This document shows, one piece after another, positions 12,501-25,700 of a stretch of DNA of 64,000 bases. Positions within the stretch are counted from its first letter, which is position 1. Each line of letters opens with the position of its first letter. A program made the translations under genes and the position numbers. Below the pieces are notes generated by a model. It made no database searches and was not told where the DNA came from. It saw only the letters and a program-made list of their open reading frames with translations. Source of the DNA: Megalonaias nervosa (taxonomy: Eukaryota > Mollusca > Bivalvia > Unionida > Unionidae); contig JAECUM010001129.1 in the NCBI GenBank assembly GCA_016617855.1, positions 61,949 through 125,948 of the forward strand, read 5' to 3'.

Positions 12501-15500
12501 TCCAGCCTGGTTCACAAGTAGCATATGCAGTACAGTCCAGCCTGGTTCACAAGCAACATATGTCATACAATCTGTCCTGGTTGACAGATACATAGTGTCA
12601 TTTGGAACCATTGCTCATTGCTGCGATTTCTAGCTGTGTATGAAATCTGTCATCAGTCTAATTCTATGTAGGTTACAAGATTTTATTAGATTTTAGCAAG
12701 TGTGAAACTGTTTTAAAAAATGCTAGACCTTCATTCAACCATATTTTAATCCATAATTTATAATGATGAGAAATATTTAGTGTACTTGCCAGATATTTAC
12801 AAAACTCTTACATGCATCTCCAGAAGCAAATTCTGTATCTTAAGATGGAGTCAGTAACCCATTTCATTCTGTTCATGTATTTTTCTTTCTAAAGAAAATG
12901 TGGCTTAAATCTTCTCTTGACTAATTTCAACTTTTTTGTCCCAAATTGTACCTACTTGAGTTTAAATGTGCAGTGGAATTGAGGAGTTTGTTTGTTAGTT
13001 AATTTTCAAGAACAGGATTGGTAAAATTATAATGTGTTTCGAAATATATTGTCTCACGTTGACCTTATGGAACTTGAGCAACCTTTTAGATTCCACAATT
13101 GTTACAAGCAATTTTAAAGTATTCTAAATTTGTAGTCCATATTTATTTTGAATAGAGTTTGTGTCCACACGATTAGGAAAATGTTCATAGGAATAGATAT
13201 GTATAGCTGAGCACAGATTTACATTTCTATTCTTTTCAGCGGGTTCAGTGAACCTGTTACTTTTTATACAAGTGGTTCAGTCCCTTCACAACCTGATCCT
13301 CCAATGTTGTCAGAGTGTTCTGTCCATGCTCTCACTGTCTCATGGATCAGGCGGCCAAATGATGATGAATTCGTTCTTCAGTTTGAAGATGAGTCTACGG
13401 TAAAGAGCTTATTTCTTAAAATCCCCATCCATCAACATGTATGTATATATCTCTATTTTTGGTATTGGTTTTTTTATTTTTTATTTTGTCTGTATTGACT
13501 CAAACGATTTCGAACAACATTGATCCTTTCTACCATTGCAAAATGCACTAGCAGATCATGTCAATGCTGTTTGCTTTAAAGATGATCACTTGTAAATAAC
13601 AAAATTAAATTTAGGTTGGTATCCCTTTTATTGTACTAATTTTTATTGAATTTCTATTACCAAGTAAGATAATTAACATTGAAAAGTATGGGAAAAAGTG
13701 CAAGGTCTGTGTTGTTAACAAATTTGGCAAACAGGCCCAACACAGTTCAAGCAGGGTCTAGACCATTCACATTCTGGTAAGCAGGGTCTTCATTGTTCAC
13801 AATTTGGTAAGCAGGGTCTACACCATTTACAATCTGGTAAGCAGGGTCTTCATTGTTCACAATTTGGTAAGCAGAGTCTACACCATTTACAATCTGGTAA
13901 GCAGGGTCTTCATTGTTCACAATTTGGTAAGCAGGGTCTACACCATTTACAATCTGGTAAGCAGGGTCTTCATTGTTCACAATTTGGTAAGCAGGGTCTA
14001 CACTATTTACAGTCTGGTAAGCAGGGTCTTCATTGTTCACAATTTGGTAAGCAGGGTCTACACCATTTACAATCTGGTAAGCAGGGTCTTCATTGTTCAC
14101 AATTTGGTAAGCAGGGTCTACACCATTTACAATCTGGTAAGCAGGGTCTTCATTGTTCACAATTTGGTAAGCAGGGTCTACACCATTTACAATCTGGTAA
14201 GCAGGGTCTTCATTGTTCACAATTTGGTAAGCAGGGTCAATACCATTTACAATCTGGTAAGCATGGTCTTCATTGTTCACAATTTGGTAAGCAGGGTCTA
14301 CACCATTTACAATCTGGTAAGCAGGGTCTTCATTGTTCACAATTTGGTAAGCAGGGTCTACACCATTTACAATCTGGTAAGCATGGTCTTCATTGTTCAC
14401 AATTTGGTAAGCAGGGTCAATGCTGTTGACAGAATAAAATGGAATATTCAGATTCTTCTCAAGGTGATTGCTGTCAAGAAGGCTTTTTTTTTTTTAAAGC
14501 ATTATATCAAGTTGAGAGATGTCAAGAATCCATTGTGCACTATAGCATTTAGAACTGCAGTTTGTGAAACTACTGGAGGTAAATAAGGTTAAGTAAACTT
14601 AACAAACTTTTGAGTTGAACACCATGTTTACCATCAGTACATCAGTCTTGAATCACACTTCTTGACTTTTAAATGCATGTTTACCATCAGTACATCAGTC
14701 TTGAATCACACTTCTGGACTTTTAAATGCATGTTTACCATCTGTACATCAGTCTTGAATCACACTTCTGGACTTTTAAATGCATGTTTACCATCAGTACA
14801 TCAGTCTTGAATCACACTTCTGGACTTTTAAATGCATGTTTACCATCAGTACATCAGTCTTGAATCACTCCTCTGGACTTTTAAATGCATGTTTACCATC
14901 AGTACATCAGGCATGAATCACACTTCTGGACTTTTAAATGTATGTTTGCCATCAGTACATCAGTCTTGAATCACACTTCTGGACTTTTAAGTGCATGTTT
15001 ACCATCAGTACATCAGTCTTGAATCACACTTCTGGACTTTTAAATGCATGTTTACTATCAGTACATCAGTCTTGAATCACACTTCTGGACTTTAAATGCA
15101 TGTTTACCATCAGTACATCAGTCTTGAATCACACTTCTGGACTTTTAAATGCATGTTTACCATCTTGACAAGAGCGTTGCATGATGGTTTGTTACACATT
15201 ACTGAAAACTGGCCCAACATATGGAAAAAAATTGAATTCCTTACTGAGAAGGTCTTGTTGGGGTTGGTGGTGATCCTTTGTCAACTTTAATTCTCTCTCT
15301 ATCTCTCTCTCTCTCTCTTTTCCTTTTTTGCTCTTTCAGGAGACATTTTAGTAGATCTTTTGGGTGTTGCTTCCTGATAATGTTTACTTTGGTTATGCAT
15401 GAAATGCATTTTAATTGGCCATATTTGTGCAATTGCTCTAAAGCAAGATTATTTACATTTATCTGGAAATAAATGCACCAGAACAACATTTCAGCAAACA

Positions 15501-18500
15501 AATAAGTGAATAAATAAGCAACTAGGCTTACTTCTTACATGCATGCATTATTTCAGTACTTGCATGAAATAATAACAATTGTAATAATCGTCATTATTGA
15601 TAGATAGTAACTTGGTTGAATACAACTAATCTCCCCTTTAGCCCTTCACTGCTAATATAGTTAGCTTGTCTGGTCAATTATGAGAAGGTCTTGTGCTTGT
15701 GGCTTTTGTATGGCATCCTTAAGCAGGTTTTTTATTATCACTGCTCCTCTTAAACTGCCCAGGTCTATTCCATTTAAACAAACATGGTACCCAGGAAAGG
15801 CACTTTTTAAAAATAAACGCATATGTTGAAAACAACATAAACTTCTAAATTGCATCTATGGGTGACAATTCTTCTTTAAAAGTGCCTTCCCTGGGTCCCA
15901 TGTATATTTTACTGGAACAGCCCTCGAAGGATATTAAGAAGGTTGGTGCAGAGCCATCCTGACAGCTAATTGGTCTTGAATGAAAATGACATCTCTTGGA
16001 TATCAATATCAATATCCAATATCAAAATATTATCAGTAGTCCTCCTGAACCATTGATCATTATAAAATGGGGTTTTCACTGAAAGACTTCTTATTATACG
16101 TAGATTGTATTAAAAGCAAATGGTGCCAATCTGATGACCAACATGGCTGCTATTGTGACCATTGTGAAGAAAATCTTGTCACTCTATGGGAACAGATGGA
16201 CATATCAATATGAGGTTATTCACTAAAGACTTAAGATGGTCTTAAATGAAAATGGTACTTGTCTGATGTTTAACATGGCCACCTTGCTGAATGTCTTGAA
16301 AATGCTATTGTTATTACTCCTTAACGTTCTTAGTCACTGTCTTCAATAAGTGAGATCTATGCAAATTAATGTGGTCATTTTGTTTTTGGTTGGCAGAACT
16401 TGTTGACTTTTTAGAGACCACACTTTTCCTCCGATTTCAGTATAAACTTGGGAAATAGATTATATCAAGAAGCTCTCACTCTGTTGTTACATGACTAGGC
16501 TCATACAAAGTAACAAAGAAAAGAGTGAAGCCAACAAGCTTTGTAAATTTAACAAAATAATGTATTTCCCTAGAAAACAAGGTAAAAATATGAAAATGGA
16601 CTTACTTTTTGTGAATATAATCCAAAAATTAATATGTCCTATCACTGAAAAGTTCTTATTGAATCCAAGTTCAAACCTCGATGAAGTTCCAAGATGGAAG
16701 GCAATGACGTCCTCTATAACCAGTTTTGTGCTGATGTGTCGACAGTTCCTTGTTGAGTCACCAAGAATATAATTCCGGCTTTTGAATTCCAAATAATTTT
16801 TAGTAAATGTCTTTGTCCAAGAATTTCGATGAAGAAGAGTATTTTCCAAGGTGAATAAATTATTTTAAATAATAAAAAACTCAATTCAAATGGCAACAAC
16901 AGGAATACCTTTCATCCTCAAGGTATTGTTTACAAATGACTATAAAATCACTATGAACTAAGTTTTAACCCAACTAAAAATGCAATTTCAGACCCGTGTG
17001 ATGGGTCATGTGATCACTCACTTCGAACAGCGCAGTAAAATAATATGGCAATTAGCACATAGGCTACTATAGCCTTAGCTAAGAATCAATCATTTCTACA
17101 CTGGAAATGAATTTAAAAATAAAACGTTGTTTATTCAGACTAACATGTAGGCGAAGTATGACCTTGATTACGACCAATGATTTTCACTCAGTGTTTACCA
17201 AATTTTGAATCAAGGCCAGCTAAAAATACAATGAAGCAATACTTGTTTGCATTCTAATCAGGCTGAAAGAACTGAACTGAATTTACTGGGAAAAATGTCA
17301 AATCCAGTAGAAAAAATATCATTACAATAAAATGTAATGAAACAAAAATAAAATAAAAAGAAATTTAAAACTAACACACAAATAATTAAATTACATATAA
17401 AAATGTGTGCATAGTATGCCTTTACCTTTGGAAATAATTTTTATCAGAGATTAGTGAAATAACTTAAATTCTTATGATATAAAGCTGGGGAGGTGGTTTA
17501 CTTAGAATATTATATAACACTGCTTTGTGAAGTGGTCAACTTTTAGATTTTGTGGTCAAGTGAGCAATATCAGGCATGGGTCTCTTGTTCCTGAAATTTT
17601 TGTAAATAAATACAAACATAAGATAATAACTCATTACATCTGGTATCTGGGAGACATTACTCATAGTTAATAACTGTGTCTTTTGTGTGATAATTAGCTT
17701 CATAATCAATGTATGTCTTGAATGAACTGTTTTGAATGCATTAAAAGGTGCTGATGTTTAGTTTGACTAAAAACGGGGAATGTCATACAGTCATCAGTAC
17801 ATCAACATTGGCATTTCTCTTAGTTACAATATGGATCAAGCTACTGTTGTTGCTGTTGATCCTTGATATCGTATTAAGGTGTCCTATATCAACCTTTGTT
17901 TGGATAGTTAAAGACACATGATTTAGACAAGGATAATATCTATACTTTTCATGAAGAATAATTTTAATTGGAAAATTTTACATCACAGAGAAGAATTACA
18001 TTTTCATGGGGTCTTGGTTTTAAGATATAAAGACATTTTCAAACATTGCATTGGAAAAAATGGATCATAATACCAGATATGAAAGGCTAATGAAATTTTC
18101 TTTTGCATTACAGGGGCATGGTTTCATTCCTATTTATAATGGTCAGAATTTGTCATACATAAAAGATGGTTTAAGAAGAAATGCAGCTTACAGATTCAGA
18201 GTGAGTATGATGGACAAAGCTGGTATAGCCTGTCAGATATAAAATGGATACTTTTTTTATTTGCATACTGTGGATACATGCAAAAAGAGAATACAGGGTA
18301 TTAATAGAAAGAGGGCAAGGGACCTTCTTGCAAGTTGACATTTAACCTGGGCTACTTCCATGGGAGCTCTTGCTCTGACCCCCAGATTACTTTTATTTCT
18401 TTAAATTTTTTTCCATTTAACCCTTTACACCCTAGGTACGCTTTTTTACACCTTTACCTTTGCCCCCCGTCTACGCCTAACTATGTTTTTACCTTTGCCC

Positions 18501-21500
18501 CCCATCTACGCATTTCTATGCTTTACACAGTATCTACTACAAATATGTTACATCTTCCTGTTAAATGTTGATTCAGGGGGAGGTAACCAAACGCTGGTCA
18601 AAAATAATAAATCATCTTTTTACGAACATTCGATTTTAATGATGTATTTCCTAACATTAGAACATATAAATCTAACTATAACCGATCAATTATACGTAGG
18701 GCGGTTTTCCACAGCCGCATCCAAAATGGCGTCATTTGCCGATTATAATACCTCGATTCGATGTAAATATTATGGCCTTTTCAACATATGTAAGTTACTT
18801 ATAATTGTAATTTTTCCAAATATGATGTACAACATTCATTAGTAGAACATAATATTTGTGGACTTTTAAATTGTATCAACTAATGCAGTGTTCCTTGGAT
18901 ACACAATTTATTATTCATTAAGTTTCACTTATCTTAGCAACCAAGTTTATTGCAAAATCCATGTCAACCCATGGTCCCAGATAATCACTTTTTGATTGTA
19001 TTCAATACAGTCTACATAGGATTTAAAGGTTTGATATTCCCTTTAATCAACCTTGTTTGAATTGATTTTGTTACATGACAGTAATGTTCAAATAAATTGA
19101 ACTTGGATGGGTGGGACTGAGTTGTATATTGTATGTTTTTCTGTACAGATATTTAAGGTCTATTCTTGTTATTCTCGCTACTGTATACTTTATTTCAGTT
19201 AGCAGCCAAGAATGAGGAGGGTCAGAGTAAATGGAGTGATATAGTTGCATATCATACATCTCCTGACAGGCCCAGTCCCCCAGGAAAACCACAAATAAAG
19301 GGCAAAATTTATGCCAACTCCTTCCGGGTCACTTGGGGTAAGTGATGATGAAGAGGAAATGAATAGTTTATGAGCGCGGTTGAAAAATTGACTACAATTT
19401 TGTCTATGCATAATAATACTGGCTTGATTTATGACCCTTTTTGTGACTGATGACCCTTTTTCTGAATGGCAATGCACTGGCATCTCATTTCTGGCAGAGA
19501 CCATGATGTCATAAAGAATATTAAGTTACTGTGGTACAGCTTTTGAAAGTCATGTATCTTGTATATTCGTGGCTATATTCAGCAGCATTTGAGATAGAAT
19601 ATCACTCTGTAAAGCTTCTACCCTGATATGCTTGTAGTTTTTGTTTAATAGTTGTAGCCAGAATCATACCACTGTTCTTGTGCAAGACACTTATGTTCCA
19701 CAGAACACTTATTAAACTCCACATTTAATGGTTCATTGAAATAATACTGTAATCTATTTTGTTTTTTAGCTATTGTATATCATGCCATTTGAAACATCCT
19801 TGTCTCTTTCGATTTAAATCGAACAGCCTCAGCTCTTTGAAAGAGACTTGGATGTGCAAAGAAATGCTCTTCATAATAAAATAGGTGTAAAAATTAATGT
19901 TCATTGACATTTCAGCAATCAATGCAAATATCTTCATTTTGAATGTTATTCATGCAGAACCTTAAAATGAACAAAAACTTCAAGAAATTCTGTTCTTACA
20001 GTAGCTCAAGACTATAGCTTATTATTACTTTAGTGATGACACCTCAGTGAGTTCCTGTGGTGTCACTCAAGTTATTATGATATAAATAAAACTACCACAG
20101 ACTTGTGGGCAATTCAGAAAGGACACTATTTCAGAGTTGCTAACCCTTATACATTTCCATAAATTAAAAGAATTTTTGGCCCCATTTATGGATACAAAAT
20201 TTTGAGAAATGGATAGGCTATCTTTGGGTAGGTGACACCCGGATATGTAGATAAGAATTGTATTTGCATAATTTACACACAGAATCGAGCTAAAATTGTT
20301 TGCATGTTTCTTCTCACATAATAAACACACTTTATGTTTTATGATGGCATGACCAGTCAATATGAACAATGATACTGACTTGCAATCCAGATGTTCAGTG
20401 CCGTTTGAAATGATCATATTTGATCACTGTGAGAACACTCACTCAAATAGAGACCCACACAATTAAATGCTGCCTTAATTAGTCTTGATCACTAGCTACA
20501 TTAATAATGCTGCATTCGATTGGCTCCATCAGTGTGTGTTAGCCAATCGGCTTTCTTGTATCTCAAATCTTTCTCAATGTGCATTCTCTTGCAAAAATGG
20601 AATGGAAAAAACATGCATGAAAATTCAGAGTAAACTGTGAAAGTTTGCTGTTTAAGTGACTAAAAAGTGGCGATGGTGCAGAGTTGAGTATAATATTCCA
20701 TTTTTTGTTTGAGTTATTGAAAAGGAACAATAAAAGTCCTGGATCCTCCTCTGTTTACTTATGGACACTGCGAGTATTTACATAGCCAGGGCTTTTAGTT
20801 AGTATTGGTTCAGTTCTGCTGTTTTTGGTCTAACAGCTTCAATGTTGCTTGATCTGCCAGAGAAGGATAGCTGATAAGTTGACTAAGTTTTTAAATGGGT
20901 TGGGGTTGGGAGACTGAGTAAAACAAAATTCCTAAAGAAGAAAAGATTGAAGAGTTTGAATTATCCAATAACAAATTTTTCTCTATTTGCCTATGTGTTC
21001 CTCATAGTATAATAACAGCTTGATTTCATGATTGATCTTTTAATTGAAAGAGTATAATGATATTCCAGATCCACCGAAGGATAGTGGCGGCTCAGAAATA
21101 ACAAAGTATATTGTAGAGCTTGATGATGGAAATGGTGAGTCGATTTCATCGGTAATAAAACCATTAAGGATAACTGTTTTACCCATTTTATTATGCAAAT
21201 CTAACTGCAAACAGCAGAGACTTTTCATTTATCTATCATAATATTTGGCACCAGTAGATTGAGGTTTATGCTGTAGTTTTGAAATCAGTAGTAAAATGAA
21301 CAATGTGGACACTTGACACATAATACTTTGGAATATTTGGCTATAAATTTATGTTGATCCAGTCTTGGTAGTAGCTCAACATTATGACCACCTTGGTGTT
21401 CATAAGCATGCCCATACATCCATCCACAATACAGTGTTAAAGTCTTTTAAATTAAACTCACTGTTAAAGTCTTTCAGATAAAGCCCAATGTTAAAAGCTT

Positions 21501-22753
21501 TGAGATAAAGCTCAATGTTAAAGTTTTTCAAATTAAACTCATTGTTAAAGTCTTTTAGATTAAGCCCACTGTTAAAGTCTTTATATAAAGCCAAATGTTA
21601 AAGTCATTTAGATTAAACGCAATGTTACAGTCTTTTTGTTTCAAAACTAAACAAAAAACAAGTTTAACAAAAGAGGAGTCTCTTGTTGACAGTTGGGTGT
21701 TTATAAATTCAGGTGAATATAATCACTCTTTTCCCAGCTTGTGGATTTAAACATTAGATTTAACTTAGTTTTTTTGTGTCCTCACCATTATCTGTCAGGT
21801 GGGCATACAATGTTACTCATGCATGTCAATACTACCATCTGTATTTGCTTATAAGTCTTTTCCAACTGCAAATTACATTGACCCAGATCTTCCGTAGCAC
21901 AGTATGTAAGCAGATCTCGGTTTGTGCAGTTTGTAAGGAGTATTCAATAGAACATACATCATAAACTCGGATCTGCCAGTGCATTATGTGATGGCAGATC
22001 AGGGTGTATGTTGTTTACAGTTGGACCCGGTTTATAAGCAAGCACAGATGGTACCAAAAATCATGTCAAGAATTTAATTTCCTCTCCATATTTTGGGGTT
22101 ATATAGTTTTCCAGTTTTATATTTTAAAAAAAAAGACCTTTGTGATGTCATTAACACAGGGATATAACAGCATATGGAAACACTTGGTGTTTGCTATATA
22201 CCAAGGCTGGTAATTTGTGTTATTAAGAAATGAACATAATATTAATATTCAAACATATGGTTTGTGTTATAGGGGTACATAAAGAATTGAGATATTCTTT
22301 TTTCTTGTGTTTCAAAGAAACTGTTTGGTAAATTTTACTTAGCATGACATATAAAACTAATTCTGAGTAATAGTAATTTGTTTCTTTGATTTTTAATGCT
22401 GACTGAAGGATCAGGTAACTGTTTATTTTTTCTCCAATAGTTTTTCAAGAAGTATGGATAAAAATATGTGTTAAAAGATTAATAGTAAGTTTACAGCTAG
22501 TGATAATTCAAAAATGTTATATATTGGAAGCAAAAATAATGTTATTGTTTTATCAGAAGAGTTAAAGTACTTGAGTGCAATTTTAATTTTTTTTTCATTT
22601 ATCAAAATCTCGATGAAATTTATTTTAAATTAGTGATAACTCACTCAAACTTTTTTAAACTCCCCATAGTGTGTAATATAGGTGGATAAAGTTATTGCTA
22701 TGTTCATTCGTCTGTCTGTCCATAAACATTTTTATTTTGGGTATGTAATGCAG

Positions 22754-22796
<43 letters not shown>

Positions 22797-25700
22797 AGGG
22801 TTTAATGCCATTTTTCAGCACAAGATAGGCTATACATGGTGGCCAGTATCACTGGTGGAGGAAGAACCCTGGAAAACCCCGGGAAGAACCACCGACCCAT
22901 GAGAAGCTACTGGCAGGCTTTCTCACATACCACGTTAGCCGAGCCTGAGACGCGAACCCACGCAGAGGTGAGATGGCAGTGATCCGGAACGGTGAGCTCT
23001 TTAGACCACTCGGCCACTTAGGGCCCCTGTAATGCAGTGGGATATGGCTATCACTGTGTCTGTCCATAAATAATTTTATTTCTGGTATGTAATGCAGAGG
23101 AATATGGCTATCACTATGTGCATCTTTGTCTCTGTCTGTCTAAACATTTTCCCAGAACCTACCTGTAAAATTGTGCAAGATAATTTAACCAAATATGGTA
23201 CATGTTTCAATCAAGTTGTGTCCATGTGCATTTTGATACATACTACACTATGGGGAGTTTTAAAACGTTTGAGTGAGTTACCACTAATTTGATTTAACAA
23301 ATTCAAGATGGCCACTATCGCTAAACTGGCTTGAAGCAGCTGTCCCGGACTTTTGTGCCATTTTTCATGATATATGTGCTTGTTGTCTGTCTTCGTCTGC
23401 GTTACTGTGTTCATCATGCAATGGCTGTTCTATTTGAATGTGTTTCTTCATCTTCTTGTTTTGGAAACGAGAAAAATTAAATTTTTTCTTAGCTGTCTTG
23501 CTCCACTGCTATAACTTTTTTTGTTGTTGAACAAACCACCATCAAGTGATACTCGCCAGTCCACCCGTTTATGCTATGATGGACCCTCATTAATTGCTTT
23601 AAATGACCACTCCTTGGCTCTCCACGCTACCCGCTACATTGTGCACTAGACTAAACGACCTGGGACTACATTCATCATTCCTTAAATATAAACGGATGTG
23701 AAAAAAGAAGCGTTGTTTCAAAGCTGGCCGGCATAGAACAGGAAGAAGAATTCCAGTTATCTCCCTTTCGCCCTTTCTGGCACAGAAATTTAAAAATTCG
23801 GCCATTAATTTAGATAACCTAATTCAAATCCCTATTAAATCGTCAACCTTTGTGTCAACTATCCAAGAGATACCACTGCGCATCGCATTATTCAATGCCC
23901 AATCAGTAGGACCACTGGAAAAGTGCACAGAAATAGTTAATTTTGTCAACGAGCAGAATATCAGCATCTTTTTCCTGACATAAACATGGCTGAAAACATC
24001 AGGCGATGAACCAAAGTGCGCGGATCTAACACCCACCGGTTACTCCATCAAGTCGTTCCCCCGCCACTCTCGTGGAGGTGGAATTGCTGTCATCGCAAAG
24101 AACTCCATGATCAACCATCTTAACCACACTACAACCTTCAGTTTCTACCACACATCGTTTGAACTAGTCCAAACCACACTCACACTGGAACCAAGATCAG
24201 TCCATTTTTTCTGCCTCTACTGCCCTCCTGCTAGTAGAAAAAACAAGCTGACTGAATCTTTCTTTTTGGAGCAGTTTCCGAATCTCCTGGAGTATGGAAA
24301 TTCGATAGGTGGCAACCTGATTATTTTTGGAGATTTCAACTTACACTTTGACTGTCCTGGAAAACCCATACACATCAAAACTCGTAGATTCCATTCACGT
24401 TTTCAGCCTCAAACAGTCAGTTAGCTGACCCACCCATAAACATGGTCACATTTTAGACTGGATTCTTTATAGACCGGATGATAATAATCTACAGTCCTCC
24501 CTGGTCTCCCACGAACTTGCATCAGATCACCTCTACATTTTACGCCATCTTGACGTATCAGTCCCTAACCCTCCACCTTTATTTGCTACTAAGAGAAACC
24601 TCTGTATGATAAACAGAACCCAACTAATGCATGACATCCAAGCAAACCTAACAACTAGCTTACCTCCTATAGCAGAACAACTCGATAACTGCCTGCGTTC
24701 ATTGCTTAACAACATGCCCCCTTAACCAAGTGCAGAGTATCAATTCAAAAGTGTTCTCCGTGGTATAGCAGTATTAGGGACCAGCTTCGCACTGCTAAAA
24801 GAGACCGCTGTAAAGCTGAGAGGCTTTGACTTTCCACCAGACTCCCTATTCATAAGCAAATCTATGAAGCTGCTAAGAAGAATGTCACTAACATAGTCCA
24901 TGCAGCGAAATCAGCCCACTACAGTCCTAAGATCACAGAAAGTTCCAGCTGCAAAGAGCTATTCAAGATTACTAACAAGCTAATGTCAAGGAACAAATGT
25001 ACACCACTTCCAACTACCTTCTCCCTAGTCGACCTTCCGGACCTGTTTGCAGATTTCTTCCGTGACAAAGTACAAACCATCAGAGATAAGCTTGACAACA
25101 AAATTTCAATTGACTCATCATCACCATACAGTTGCGATACAGAATTTCAGTGGCAACCATTAGCAGCATTTGAACCTGTCTCTATGGGTTTAGTACATAC
25201 AATCGTAATGAAGAGTGCACCAAAGTCATGTGAACTTGATCCAATTCCGACGTCACTGCTGCTTGAGTGCTTAGATCCAGTATTGCCTACACTAACTGAT
25301 GATATTAATACCTCTCTCTCATCCAGGGAATTCTCATCATTTTTCAAAACTGCCATTGTAAAGCCTCTGCTGAAGAAACCAACACTTGACCATAACAATT
25401 TAAAGAACTACTGCCCAGTTTCTAATCTCCCATTCATGTCAAAAATCTTAGAAAGAGTTGTTCTATCCCAACTTGTATCTCATCTGAATTCAAACAGTCT
25501 TTTTAGCAATGTACAGTCTGCATATCTCCCTTGACACAGTACTGAAACTACTCTTCTGAAAGTAGTTAATGACCTTCTCTCTGCTTTGGATAGTGGAAAG
25601 ATTACAGTCCTTACTCTCCTTGACTTGTCTGCAGCATTTGACAGAATAGACCATGATATATTACTTCACCGTCTCCAGCATGTATTTGGCATTCATGATA

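Noticed and set aside
13751..14430. CRISPR-like array
   Set aside because: The 30-bp units abut directly with no unique spacers, and the context is an animal gene intron.
13747..14586. 217- and 260-codon open frames on opposite strands as protein-coding genes
   Set aside because: Both come from a 30-bp, stop-free tandem repeat within an FNDC3 intron. No start context, splice sites or non-repeat domain supports coding.
16487..16849. 120-codon minus-strand open frame as a gene
   Set aside because: No recognisable domain, overlapped by an equally plausible 93-codon plus-strand frame, with no splice or start evidence. Left as unknown intron sequence.
22947..23017. Functional tRNA-Leu/Ser gene
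   Set aside because: A and B boxes are present, but no acceptor stem or anticodon arm forms, and the unit is a SINE head with a target duplication.
22849..23067. 72-codon minus-strand frame and similar frames at 34307-34652 and 28926-29222
   Set aside because: They are translations of T1 SINE copies, which explains why their peptides resemble each other.
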